Assembly: GCA_013399695.1 (NCBI GenBank)
Contig: VXAU01001251.1
Span: forward strand, 1,591,925 to 1,655,924
DNA length: 64,000 nucleotides
Reading direction: 5' to 3'
Origin: Formicarius rufipectus
Lineage: Eukaryota; Chordata; Aves; Passeriformes; Formicariidae
The translations under genes were made by a program, and so were the position numbers. The notes under the pieces are model-generated. The model was not told where the DNA came from and made no database searches. It worked only from the letters and a program-made list of their open reading frames with translations. Positions 12,284 through 24,600 of this stretch are shown here, in pieces. Position 1 is the first letter of the stretch. The number at the start of each line of letters is the position of its first letter.

Positions 12284-13800
12284 GAGGATTAAAAGCTTAC
12301 ACAATGTGGCCTTTAATTGGCCTCCTGAAGTAAATGAAGCCAAGACAAACCTGTATACCAATTTTTGTTTTAAATGCTTTTCCTTTAATTGTCTCATTTG
12401 CCTTGCCAAAACAACTATTTTTGTGAATGACCTATTAGGTTACTGCCCATAAACCCACAGGAATCAAACCCTATTTGCTTTGTTGGTGACTATAGTGGAT
12501 GCTCTCCTGTGGACCATGTCTGAAACTGGGCAAGGACAAGGGAGGGAACGCTAAGATGTATGAAAGCATAAGACATGAGACCTCAGAGAAACAAAAGAAT
12601 GAGACAACAATGCAGTTTTTCCTACAAATGACACCAATTCATTTGAAAAATCAAGTCACAGATTTTGGTTCCAAATTCAGCATCTATTCTGTACAGACAA
12701 TCAAATTCCTTTGTTAGCTTCTGAGCTCTTTAGCACTCACCGAATGGGGTTTCAAGGCACATTGCATTACAGTCTCTTCCATCATTGCTCATAATCTCTC
12801 AAAGCAAAGGCATTTTGTTCTCATGTTCACAGGCAATGGCAATTTTCCTTTGTCCTTTAAGTCTTGGCTTAAAAAACACAGGATTGCAAGTCAAAATCAC
12901 AAATACCAGCTGCATTTGTGTATGCAGAGTATCATTTATCCACAGAAGGGATGTTATAAACAAAACTTTGATAAACAGAGGTGTACGATACATAAATACG
13001 ATATGTAAAGCTGTCAGGGACATGACAGAAGTGAGAGTTTTGATTAGTGGGAAATCTGATAACCAAGGCAGTACAACAAATGAAAGTCATTGGAATCTTC
13101 TTTGTACTTCTGGATATGCCTATTTATATAGTGAAATCCAATATTTGATATGTCTCTTATCAGCCGCTTGACAATGAATTTTAAATTTAAAGCTACCACC
13201 AAGCATTTGTTATTTGTCAAGCTGCAAAAAAAGGGAAATTGTTGGGGAAAGTGACTGCTAGGAGATGACACTAACCTTGTGTTCACTTTCAGCCACAGAC
13301 CCAAATTAAAGCAATTATTTCAAAATGACTGATGCAGGCATGTTTTCATATTGCACATTTGGATGGAGAACATTACTATCTATGTACACAGTCAGGAATA
13401 AAAATGCAAAGTTTTACCCTGGGCTTTTAATATGCATGACAACAAAGAAACATTTGAGTGTTGACTGTATTCCCTTTCAATCTGTTCAAAATCTAGAGAG
13501 GGGAGTATATGTTACAGCATTGCTTCTTCCCATCTACTTTGCTACAGTTTGGAAGCAAATCCCTACAGCTGACTACAATCTGTTTTATCAGATGCCTTTT
13601 CAAGGTCAACACACAGTATTGCAGTATATTTATTGCTAGTTGGTGAAAATTGAGTATCATTTAAAACTTCCATCACAACTGCAATTTGGCAAGAGATTCT
13701 GTAAAAGTTCGTGTCTGTGGGGATTCAAACAATGGAGTTATATAGATAATTTTACAGCCATTTGACTTGAAAAACTTCATTTTTGCTATTTGATGCTCAG

Positions 13801-13855
13801 TCTTCATTTTCTTTAAATGGTTGTACTTATTCAAAAATGATTTTGAGACTACTGG
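13801..13855 (+). CDS. Weak candidate exon upstream of the 30-46 kb gene
   Basis: A pyrimidine-rich tract ends in GATGCTCAG, followed by 55 bp and a good donor (TGG|GTAAGA). One frame is open throughout; entered with two bases completing a codon it exits with two bases of a codon, which is the phase the exon at 30473 needs. The translation is aromatic and hydrophobic (FIFFKWLYLFKNDFETT). This is a phase-and-signal argument only. Splice-like pairs of this quality occur by chance in 64 kb, and the intron would be 16.6 kb. Confidence 0.18.
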
Positions 13856-14169
13856 GTAAGACTTTTAAGAAGGAGGAAAATGGGAAAATAGGGAATGAGC
13901 ATTTTAAAGTAGAAGCTGAAATATGTATAGCTTTATCCACTGCAGAGGAACATATTGTGGGAGACATGCCATGGACCATGGGCTATTATGTTTTCACTGC
14001 CAGTTCATTATTCATCTCTCACATTCACAGCATCACCAGTTTTTTGCTAGGGTAATTCAGCTCACTACTGTAAGACAAAGACATTATAATCATTCCACTG
14101 AAAGTCTTCACATGCAAGGGAAATATTCAATTAGCTCTTTAAAGGTGTGTTTGATTATTTACTCATCAT

Positions 14170-14212
14170 GATAACTTATAACCCATAACCCATATTATAA
14201 CTTATAACCCTT
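14170..14212 (+). repeat. Short tandem repeat (ATAACTTATAACCC units)
   Basis: The phrase ATAACTTATAACCC appears twice, separated by a partial ATAACCCAT copy. It is a minor tandem duplication. Confidence 0.7.
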
Positions 14213-14409
14213 CAACAGGAAATGAAGAGAGAATTTAAAGATGGCTACTGTCCATCAAAAAACAATACCTCAAAATGCTTTTAAAATGTACACATCTGAG
14301 GAAATTTGTCCATCAACATTACCCTAGAAATGTTTTTACTGCCATTTTCATCTTAACTGAATCAAAAATGCTTATATGTTTAAAAAAAAAAATAAAAAAA
14401 TCTAGATAT

Positions 14410-14690
14410 CAGAGAATCACAGACTAATATTGGAGGAGCCCACTTGATCAAAGCAGAACTACCTTGAAAGTTGGATAAGAGTTTTTCTCAGTGTCTTGGC
14501 AAGATCAATTTTGAAAATCTCTAAGTGAAGATTACAGAGTCTGGGCATCAGTACTAGTCTATTCTTACAGTTAAAATACTTTTTTCTGAACTCATGATCA
14601 GTTTGGATATAGCAGGAATTATTTTCTTGTTCCTCTAACCAAAAAGCATATTTCTCTCCTCATCAATCCTTGAAAAGATGAACAGGCTAA
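14410..14690 (-). mobile_element. Degraded old CR1 3' fragment
   Basis: The plus strand opens 'AGAGAATCACAGACTAATATT', then 'TTGATCAAAGCAGAACTACC', then a block ending 'TTTTGAAAATCTCTAAG'. That is the reverse-complement order of a CR1 3' end. Similarity is weak but continuous in order across about 280 bp. No coding capacity remains. Confidence 0.55.
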
Positions 14691-16080
14691 ATCAAAGCAG
14701 GATTTATGTTAGAAGATATTTATAGAGTTTGGGTCTATGTGTTAAGCAGTTGGGTCTTCTATGATGATGGAAAATCTGGAACTTTCTATTTACAGGCTCG
14801 AGTCCTTGTTCTTTAAATCAAACTGATTCTGTTCACCAAAAAATACCAACAGCAAATTGAACTGTATGTGCAGTCTTATCACTGTTGTTACAAGAGGGAA
14901 GCAAAGTGACAATTCTTTATTATGTATTATGTCGATATTTCCCACATTATTTTGTCTACAAGTTGTTTGTGTAGATCCACTACTTTGGATCTAAACTAGT
15001 GTACTTTCTTGTTATGGACAAATTCATCCTTAAATTTTCCTGAACTCTTATGGTGTTTCCCTGCCCATTCTCCACACATCTCTACTCCCACTAATCTTTG
15101 TTTTGCATTTTAGGAAAAGCTGGATTTCAGATTTTCAAAGTATTTGTTCTAAATATGAAGTATTCTAATAGACCAGAACATGTTTTCAGAGCAAAACTAC
15201 CTGCAAACTACCCAACACTTTTAAAGAAATAACTCAGACAAATCAGGAGACACCTTCTAGGTAATACTAGTTCCCTTCAAAAAGACTGCATTGGTCCCAC
15301 AGTATGTTCAATGTGCTCGGAACTACAAAAGGTAAACCAAAGGAATTTTGACACTCCCAAATAATTGCATTTTGCAGCTTCTCAAAATATAAGTTCAGAA
15401 GGGAAAAGATAATTTCTTCCTATGGCTATGTAAAAACCATTGAACAAATTGGTGCTAATATGATTTCTTTCTTTCAGATGTCTTCAAAACTTCCAAAATT
15501 TGTACCAGTTCTTAGGTAGTTCAAAAATATTGTGTCATCACTTAATTTCTTTTTTATTATTTTATTTTTTTTGCGAAGTAAAGTCGCACCAGTTCCCACA
15601 AGATCAGTTTCATTTTGGAGACAAGGCTATATGCCAAATGTGCATACTTCTACTATCATGTTCAAGCCTGTATCATTCATCATTCTTAAACTGATAAAAT
15701 TTTCTAATTAGAGTAGGGAATGGGGCATGGTACCCGGCTTTATAAGACATTAATTCTGTTCCCAGCTCTGCTTTGGACCTGTGGGGCAAATTGTTTCATT
15801 TCTTTATGAATTAGTTCCCTTAGCTGTATTGGAAGGTAATGATCCATTCTGATGAGCTTTAGATAGGGTGTTTTAAAGTATTCATCGTCCTTCTGCTTGC
15901 CAGACCACGAACACCTTTTCCCAGAGACATCTAATTGAAGAAGCAGAGATACAGCATACTGGCCTAAACTTTCAATGAAGAGCAATAAAAATTTCTCACA
16001 ATAGAGTCCTATAAGCTCTGTGGGGATTGCCCAATTATAACAGATCCAGATTCCTGATTCTCATGTTAGTTCTTCTTACA
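14691..16080. other. Unique non-coding sequence
   Basis: Nothing firm. Two splice-acceptor-like tracts end near 15113 and 15477; the second is listed as a weak exon candidate. Confidence 0.4.
15478..15515 (+). CDS. Weak candidate short exon (alternative upstream exon)
   Basis: A strong-looking acceptor (TTTCTTTCTTTCAG) is followed by 38 bp starting ATG and a donor AG|GTAGTT. Read from its first base it gives MSSKLPKFVPVL plus two bases, the phase needed to join the exon at 30473. It competes with 13801-13855; both cannot feed the same frame in sequence, so at most one is right. The donor is mediocre and the exon is tiny. Confidence 0.15.
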
Positions 16081-19000
16081 GAATCACAGAACATGCTGAG
16101 TTGGAAGGGATCTCCACAAGGATCATCGGGTCCAACCCTTATCCCTTCACAGGACACTCCAGTAATCACACCATGTGCCTGAGGCCTTTGTCTGAATGCT
16201 TCTTAAACTTAAACAGGCTTGATGCTGTGGTCACTTCCCTGAGGAGCCTGGTCCAGTGCCTGGTCAGCCTCTGGGTGAAGAACCATTTCCTAATATTTAA
16301 CCTAAATCTCCTGACACAACTTCAGACCATTCTCTCAGATCTCTACCACTGATTACCAAGGAGAAGAGACCAGTACCTGCCCCTGCACTTTCTCCCATGA
16401 GAAAGCTGCAGACTGCAAGGAGGTCTCCCTTCAGTCTTCTCTTCTCCAGGTTGAATATTTCAAGTGCTCTCAGTTGCTCCTTGTATGACTTCCCCTCAAG
16501 GCCCTTATACATCTTTACTATCCTCCTTTGACACTCTCTAAGTTTAATAGCTTTCTTCCATTGTGCTGCCCAAAACTGCACATAGTATTCAAGGTGAGGC
16601 CACCCCAGTATAGAGCAGAGTGGGACAATCCTCTCTCTCCCCCAGCAGGCAGTGCTGTCCCTGATGCCCCCCAGGACAGAGTTGGCCCCCCTGGCTGCCA
16701 GGGCACTGCTGACTCATATTCAACTGGCCATTGACCAGGACTTCCAGGTCCCTTTCCATGGCACTGCTTTCCATCGTCTCATTCCCCAGTCTGTGCATAC
16801 ATCCACGATTGCCCCATCCCATGTGCAGAATTTGACAGCTGTCCTTGTTGATCTTCATACAGTTGGTGATTGCCCACCCCTCTAATTCATGAACGTCTCT
16901 CTGCAGGACCTCTCTGCCCTCAAGGGAGTTGACAGCTACTCCCAGTTTAATATCATCAGCAAATTTACTTAGTATTTCTTTGAATCCTGCATCCAAGTTG
17001 TTTATGAAGATATTGAAGACAACTGCGCCAAGGATGGAGCGTTGTGGAACCCCACTAGTAACTAGTCACCAGCCTAATATACCCCATTCACTATTATTTT
17101 TTGGGCCTGATTTGGGAGCCAATTGCTCACCCACCACATAAGTGTTTATCCAGCTGTGTGCTGGACATTTTGTCCAGAAGAATCCTGTGACAGACAGTAT
17201 GGAAAGCTTTCCTGAACTTCAGAAAGATTACATCAACTGGCTTCCTTTGGTCTACTAGGTGCGTTACCTTGTCATAAAAGAAGATGAAGTTTGACAAGTA
17301 GGACCTTCCCTCTTGAAGCTGTGCTGGCTGTGACTGATGGCCACTGTCCTTTAGGTGTTTTTCAATACCTCCCAAAATAATCTTCTCCATAATTTTGCCA
17401 GGCACTGAAGTGAGACTGACAGGCCTGTAGTTTCCAGCATTATTCTTCTTGCCCTTCCTGAAAATCGGGACAACATTCACCACCTTCCAGTCATTTGGGA
17501 CTTCCCTGGATTCCCAAGATTAGTCAAAAATTATTGAGGCCTTGTGATGACATCAGCCAGCTCTTAAAGGATTCTCAGATAAATCCCATCAGGTCCCATA
17601 GACTTGTAAGGATCCAGTTGGAGCAGCAGGTGTTGCACAATTTTATGGTCAACAGGGAGCTGATCATTCTTGCAGTCATGGTCCCCAGCTCAAAGCACTG
17701 GGAACCCCTCAGTCCATCATTGGTGTTGAAGACAGAGGCAAATGAAACATTAAACACCTCTGCCTTGTCTCTATCCCTGTTTCTGAGGTGCCTATCCTCA
17801 TGTGATACTATTTCTGCACTGTCTTTTGCTATTAACATTTTAAAATACTTGTTTTATTGTCCCCCACATTTCTTACCGGCTTCAACTCCAGCTGAGCTTT
17901 GACTACATGAATTTTCTCCCTACTGTGGCAAGATGCATCATTGTATTCCTCCCATGTCACCTGACCTTGCTCTCACCAGGCATACAGCTTCCTTTTTTGA
18001 TTTAGCTCCAAAAGAAGATCCTTGCTCAGCCAAGCCAGCCTTCTGCCTTGCCTGCTTGACTTCTAGGATTTAGGAATTGCCTGTTCCTTTGCCCTTAGGA
18101 GGTGGTGTTTAAAAAGTGGCACTGAAGGACCTCACCACCTTCAAAAGTATTTTCCCAAGGGACTTTTTACTTACTAGTTCCCTGAGCAGTCTGAAGTCTG
18201 CTCTCCTTGTGTCTGGGATTGAGGTTTGTTGGTATTTTTCTGTTGACAGAGATTTTAAACTCAAATACTTTGTGGTCGCTGTGACCAAGACGGCCACCAA
18301 TCTCCACTTTGCTCACAAGGTCCACTCTGTTGACAGGCAGCAGATCAAGGAGGGCATCTTTCTGAGTCAGGTCCCTTAGAATCTGTTCCATAAACTTGTC
18401 ATCCATCTGGCCCAGGTTTCACCAGCTGTGTCATGCTCCCAGTTGACTTCTAACAAGTCTAAGTCCCCCTAAGGACAAAGGCAGTTGATCTGAACTTACC
18501 CATTCATTCCTTGAAGTATAATTCATCTACATCATTGCCCTGGCTAGGTGGTCATTGGAAGACTCACAATGACAACTACATTATTTCCTTGTCCTTAATC
18601 CTTACCCAGAGGCTCTCAAACACGTCATTGCCAACTGTAAGCTCACACATTCCAGCCCCTCCATTACATACAATGCCACCCCCCTGCCTTATCTGCCCTG
18701 CCTGTCCCTCCTGAAGAGCCTGTAACCATCCAACACGGCACTGCAGTCACAGGACTTATCCCACCAGGTTTCATTTATGCCAATGTTGTCTATCTGGGAC
18801 TGGGCCAAAGCTTTGAACTCCTCTTGTTTGTTCCTCATACTGTGTGCATTGGTATAGAAACATTTCATGTGTTTTGTTGTAGTCAACACCTCATGGAGCA
18901 GACTGAGGGAACTCACTAGCACTCAGCCCCTCAAGTTTTGATGTGCCATCTCATTCTTCATCACTAGCAAGCCTTGTTCTGTTCTGCCCCCCCTTCCAAT

Positions 19001-19215
19001 CTGAAGCTCTGCTTATGAGCCTTGCTAGTTCCTACGCTAAAAATGTAGAAGTACCAGTGTGTCCAGAACCGCTTCAGAGCCTCTTGAAATATATTCCACT
19101 CCATGGTATTAAAACAGCCCATGTCAGCTATTTGAAATGTCTCTCTCCTGTATTACAGCACCATCTAAATTATCAATATGAGGGCACACAGCCATCAGTC
19201 AAGGGCCCTCTGTGC
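16081..19215 (-). mobile_element. Long CR1 LINE with decayed ORF2
   Basis: The 3' end lies at 16081 (AGAATCACAGAACATG on the plus strand), and the element reads leftward. Broken pieces of ORF2 follow in order. The endonuclease start is at 18922-18689, with YTNAHSMRN and INETWWDKS. The endonuclease end is at 18406-18167, with the LGHSDHK motif. The reverse transcriptase is at 17483-17127, with NYRPVSLTS, and continues to 16996-16589, where the catalytic box reads FADDIKLG. The C-terminal part is at 16581-16297. Frameshifts and stops make it a pseudogene. The 5' untranslated part probably continues to about 19215; that edge is uncertain. CR1 encodes an endonuclease and reverse transcriptase for target-primed insertion and is usually much shorter (5'-truncated), so this copy is unusually long. 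Confidence 0.88.
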
Positions 19216-19319
19216 CTCTGCTTCACATGACAGTCCTGATATAAGTCCTGCTGAAGACACTGAAAGAACTCGCATGAAAGATTCCAGCTTTGGTGAACAA
19301 AAATGCACTTTTAATTCCT

Positions 19320-19740
19320 TCATTTTTATCTTCTAAGCAATTCCTTAGACATCTTAAGCATTCATCCCCTAATCCATATTTAGAAGGCTTTATGCAGTAA
19401 TCCATCATGTGAAACCTTGTTGAGAGCTTTCCTGAAAATCCATCTATAAAATGTCTACCAGGCTTCTTTCTATGTAAGCCAATCTTTATTCCATTTAAAA
19501 ATATAATCAGAATTGTTTCTCATAATTTCTTCTTCCTAAACCCACGCTGACTCATTCTTATCACATTTTCATTCTCCAAATAGAGCTTTAAACTCTCCAT
19601 GAACATAATCACAAAAATGTTCTAATACTGTTGTTGGATTTAATGAACTTAATTTTCATCATCTTTCCCAGACTCTACCCTTATGTGACGTAAATATAAC
19701 TGGTGTTTCCTAGTCTCCTGTTGCTTTTCAGTGTTGAAGA
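19320..19740 (-). mobile_element. Old CR1/L3-like fragment in the cluster
   Basis: Antisense of a reverse-transcriptase stretch of an older CR1-like LINE. The plus strand carries 'CTTGTTGAGAGCTTTCCTGA' near 19418-19437, 'CTAAACCCACGCTGACTC' near 19537 and 'GGTGTTTCCTAGTCTCCTG' near 19702, in the order expected. It is more decayed than the CR1 copies on both sides, which probably inserted next to or into it. Confidence 0.6.
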
Positions 19741-19796
19741 ACATTATCAAAATAATAAAAAAAAAAAGTCATTACTCAGACATTTTATATTTAGCC

Positions 19797-21380
19797 ATAT
19801 AATCATACACTCATAGAATCATTTAGTTTGGAAAAGATCTTTAGAATCACTGAATCCAACCATTAACCCAACATTGCCAAGGTCACCACTAAACCATGTC
19901 CCTCAGTGCCGTATGTACACGTCTCTTTGCTGACTTTACTACTTCCCTTGGCAACCTGTTGCAATGCTTGACAACCATTCTGGAGAAGAAACTTTTCCTA
20001 ATATCTAATCAAAACCTCCCCTAGTAAAACCTGAGGCCACTTCTTCTTGTCCTGTTCCTTGTTACCTGGGAGAAGACACAGACTCCCAACTCCTACAGCC
20101 TCCTTCCAGGGAGTTGTAGAGAGCAATATAGTCTCCCCTAGTCGTCTTTTTTCCAGATTGAACAACCCCAGCTCCCTCAGCTGCTCCTCATCACACTTGT
20201 AGTACAGATCTCCTCATCAGCTTCTGTGCTCTTCTCTGGTCACGCTCCAGCACCTCAAAGTGTTTCTTGTAGTGAAGGACCTGGAACTGAACACAGCATT
20301 TGAGGTGTGGCCTCACCAATGCCAAGTACAGAGAGATCATCACTGCCTTAGTCCTGCTGGACACGCTATTGTTGATACAAGCCAAGCTGCCTTGGGCCTC
20401 AGCCTTTTCTCATGTTTCCCCCAAGGTCCAATAAAGAATGAAGTTTCCCCTTAGCTCTTCTTTTGTTGTTAATGTGTTTGTACAAGTGTTTTTTCTTGTC
20501 TTTGATGGCCGTAGGCAGATTAAATCCTATGGCCAAAGTCCTTTTATTTTTCTCTCTGTATAAACTCACAACATCCTCATAGTTCTCTTGAGTTCCCTGT
20601 CCCTTCTTCCGAAGGTCATATCCTCTTTTTTCTTTCGTTAGTTCCAGCCGAAGCTCACTGTTCAATCAGACCGGTATTATTCCCTACCATGTCATCTTTT
20701 GGCATATGGAGTCAGCCTGCTCCTGCACCTTTAGGATTTCCTTCTTGAAGAAGGAAATCCAGCCTTCCTTGGTTCCTTTGCCCTTCAGGTCTGTCTCCCA
20801 GGGGACTCTGTCAACCAGTCTCCTAAGTAGGCCAACGTTTGCCCTCTGGAAATCCAAGGTTCCTTGAGAATTGAGCACCTACTTGAGAATCTTCCCAAGA
20901 ACTGAAAGCTCTATTGTTTCATGATCACTTTGCCCAGGATGGCCTTTAGCCATCACATCACCCACAAGTCCTTCTCTGTTCACAAATAATAGATCCAGTT
21001 GATGCCTTCTCAAGTTGACTTCCTCACCAGCTGCCTCAGGAATTTCTTTTCCACACACTCTGAGAACCTCCAGGACTGTTTCCTCTTCACTGTCTTGTAT
21101 TTCCAGCAGACAGCTAATATGTTTAAGCCCCCTACAAGAACAAGGGCCAGTGATTGGGGCAATCTCTAACATACAGGGCTACCCCACCATCTCTCCTTTG
21201 TCCATCCCTTCAGAAGAGTTTATAGCCATCCATGGCAGCAGTCCAGTTCTGCGAGTCATCCCACCATGTTTCCATGAGAGCAGCTACATCACAGTTTTCC
21301 TGCTGCACAATGGCTTCCAGTTACTCCTGGTTATTGTCCATCCTGCAGGAATTGGTGGAGATGCACTTCAGTTGGACTAT
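19797..21380 (-). mobile_element. CR1 LINE with internal deletions (RT core missing)
   Basis: The 3' end is at about 19800 (CATAGAATCATTTAGTTTGG on the plus strand). Going leftward along the minus strand, 21380-21225 carries the endonuclease METWWDDS region. After a small deletion, 21130-20879 carries the endonuclease end (LDLLFVNREGLVGDV, then a GQSDHE motif). 20878-20399 carries the linker (RVPWETDLKGKG; NNKRRAKG). The sequence then jumps at about 20399-20385 to the C-terminal part (SSRTKAVMISLYLALVRPHL). The reverse-transcriptase core with its catalytic box is absent, so the copy could not move itself. Confidence 0.85.
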
Positions 21381-21414
21381 TGATCCTGTAACATGACTTT
21401 AGTTGATAATGTTT

Positions 21415-21595
21415 AATCTTAGCCTCCTGACAGGGAAGGCTTAGATTAAGTATTGAGAAAAAATTCTTCATGGAAAGGTTTGCCAACCATTGGAACAGGC
21501 TGTCCAGGGAAGTGGTAGAGTCACCATCCTTGAACTGTTCAAAAACCATGTACATGTGACACTCAGGGACATGGTGAACATGATGGTGGTGCTAT
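21415..21595 (+). mobile_element. CR1 3' tail, plus strand
   Basis: Recognisable CR1 3'-end phrases run in order: AGATTAAGTATTGAG, TTCTTCATGGAAAGG, CATTGGAACAGGCTGTCCAG, GTGGTAGAGTCACCATCC, then CAGGGACATGGTGAACATG. It stops before the usual terminal octamer repeats and is followed by an A-rich repeat. It sits head-to-head with the CR1 ending at 21380. Confidence 0.85.
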
Positions 21596-21598
21596 GTT

Positions 21599-21690
21599 GA
21601 AAAAAAAAAAACAAAAAAAACAACAAACAAACAAACAAAACCAAAACCAAACCAAACCAAACAAACAACCAAACAAATAAAACCCCACCC
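21599..21690 (+). repeat. (AAAC)n / (AAACC)n simple repeat
   Basis: A-rich tract grading from A runs into repeated AAAC and AAACC units, directly after the CR1 tail. It is probably a microsatellite grown from an A-rich 3' end. Confidence 0.9.
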
Positions 21691-24600
21691 TCCAGTCAGA
21701 AATTCCTTCCCAAAACTCAGCAAAATCTGCACTCAGATGTCACAGCCTCAGGCAATCACATGTGTAGACTATCACAACAATATAAACCTCACTGTGCAGC
21801 TTGGATTCCAAAGCCAGAGTTTTTAGACAGCTGCACCACTACATCCATTCATCAGAATAATAAAGGTTTTTATGAATATTCAACAGCTTTGAAACTTTTC
21901 TGGGCCCCAGAGGCTACTTTAGTCCACTGTCTACAAACAATATCCAAACCCTCATAAGTCATTTACACAGGTGATGTGATTATTTGTGAAGGAAATAGGA
22001 TACCCTTTGCCCAAGATTCACACTGAATTATGTAAATTAGTTTAGAATTATTTCCTCAGTCATTTGTTAATTTTTTGTTTGTAATGAAATTTTAAGTATG
22101 AATCAACCAGCATGCTTAAGTGGAAATATTATTATTTAAATTAAAATAATATTAAAGGAGGGAGAGAAATTGTATCTTTTAACTACACTGTATTTGGCTT
22201 ACAAATGATAAGTTAAACACTAGCTAACTACTAAGAGAAGACAAACAGTAAATAACCAAATTATTTATTTTTGAGCAAAAAGCTGGGCTCTAGTTTAATA
22301 GCACCACAGATATCTGCCACAGATGACTCTCCCTTTTTGCTATGTTAATCTTAATAGTTATATTCCCAATGTCAACACTAGAAATGAATCACCATAATAC
22401 ACAGTTCACATTGCTAGCAAGTAAACTTTCAGTCCAAGACAGAAAGACAGTATCATTTAGAAAGAAGGAATATAAATTTCAGGAAAGTCTGCAAAATGAA
22501 ATGTGTATAGAAAATAAATATTGTCTGATAAAGAGAATGACAGAAGGAAACATTTGAGCAAGCACTGTGATGTCAGGCTTGCATGTTGACATTTGGGGAT
22601 GTCCACGTGTTTCTCCTGCGTCTCTTGACCAATTTGTATATTGTATCTTACTTCCACAGCATCACCAGCAGCAGCACCCATACAATTGCAGAAACATTCA
22701 GCTAGAGTTGAGATTTCACACATCACTTTTGTAATTACTGTAACTTCAACCATCCCTCACTGCCACAGCAGGACCTGCTTATGAGGAAGTGAATGCACAT
22801 CTCTACGTACTATTTAGAATGCCCCTCAAAGAATGTCATTGAACATCACCCAGTAATTAGCTGATTCTGCCCCTACACCAGCCTCGCTATGATATTGTTT
22901 CTGTGTGTTTCTGTGTTTCTTTTTCTCCATCATATTTTCTGCAGCCTTAGTCTGGAAGGAAGCTTCCTCTGAAAGGCATCCAGACTCATGGCAAATTGCA
23001 ATAAGAGCAAGCTGGCTCTAACAGTGTGTTTCGGCTCCATCAACCTTAGGCCCTGCTGCTTTGTTAAAAGACACATGTAACCACTCCTGGTCCTTCTTAC
23101 TGCCAGTGCCGTTTCAGCAAAGGGTCAGCAATTTGCCATCCATCTCACAGGCACTGAAATGCTGGCATCACACTACTGGCTGCCAGCCTGACATAACATT
23201 GGGCCTGAGTTTCCTTTGATATCCTCTACTGCCCAGTTGGAAAACATCATTCTAGAGAGAACAAACACAAGAGAAATACATGTCCCCAGCAACGCCTGGA
23301 GCATTTACACTGGAGTCAGCCAGCATCACAAAATCTGCCCTGTTCTTGTGACTGCAGCTAAAAAAACCCTGTATCATTTATCTGAAGCATGATAGAAAGT
23401 TTGAAAGTCTGCTAATAGCTAAAAGCCTTATAAGATCACCTATCCTGTCATTAACCTTTCTGTCATTTACATCTCCAGCTTTTCACACGCAAAGAATCAA
23501 CCTGAACTGCCACTCACTTTTGCCTTAGGGGAAAATGAAGCTTTTAACTCCGTGGGAGTGATGAATTAGCAAATCAATGACATGTCATGATGATCAAATC
23601 TGGTGGCCTCAGCTCAGATGCTAGTGGATGTGTCTATCTGCAGGTATTTATCACTGCACCTACCACATTTAAGAAGAAGTATCAGAATAAAATTCAGTGG
23701 AATGAACACTCTTCTTACAATCTCAACACATTGGCAGATAAGGCACAAGTCTGCCCACAAATCAGGATACAGGAAGAAAATGCTAAGAAGTTAACTCTCC
23801 TGTTCAGGGTTAAACAGGGATGAGCATAAGCTTGGACTCCTACTGCCTGGACTGCTGTTCAGTGGTGAAGAAGTCTTCAATCTCCTGCAAAATCCCACCT
23901 GTTCTTCCCAAAGCAACCTGCTGCTAGTACAATGAAATCCATTGCAGAAAAAAAAACAAATAAAAACTTAAAAATTCTATTTCTAGTCTTTGAAAAGAAT
24001 TGCAAATTATTGCAAATTTCAACAGCTATAGCCATGGGCAATGATCAGCTTCTTCTTCCAACAAACCGTTTATGCAGATGCATGACTGATGTCTAAACAT
24101 TTATCACCATTTTTCCTCTCCTCTCCTTTCCTTCTTGCATTTATTTTTTATTGTTGTTGCTAAGTCTTGTGATGATTTGTACACATGCTTAACATTAATA
24201 AGTTGGTGGGCAATCCCACTGAACAAAAACAGTCTCATTGACTTCCATTTTCCAATGTTATTTAGTGAAATCCACAGGGTGAAGCTTACAATCCAATGTA
24301 ATAAAATAACATAATTTATACCAGGGAAGTAAGAGATGTCCTGAGATCAGAATATGTCCTTGCCTGTGTGCATGTACACAGGTGCAAGTCAATGCAACGC
24401 TTAAGAGGGATGGAGAAAAAGAGGTAGCTTTCAGTTAATTGTACAAAAATTAAAATTAAGAACAAACAAGTGAATAATGAAAATATTAGAATATTACATT
24501 ATTCTAGAGATCTGGCTTAAAGAAGTAAGGAAATTTTATTATCAGCCCCATCAATTGGGTTATTGTTGCGGAATGTGGAAATATTCCCTTCAATTAAAGG

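Larger units (their letters stand above)
12284..14409. other. Unique non-coding sequence with one weak exon candidate
   Basis: No repeat or gene is firmly supported. A possible exon at 13801-13855 and a small tandem repeat at 14170-14212 are listed separately. Confidence 0.4.

Noticed and set aside
22945..23020. Possible exon after a strong acceptor near 22944
   Set aside because: The only long open phase reaches a stop before any GT donor of reasonable quality.
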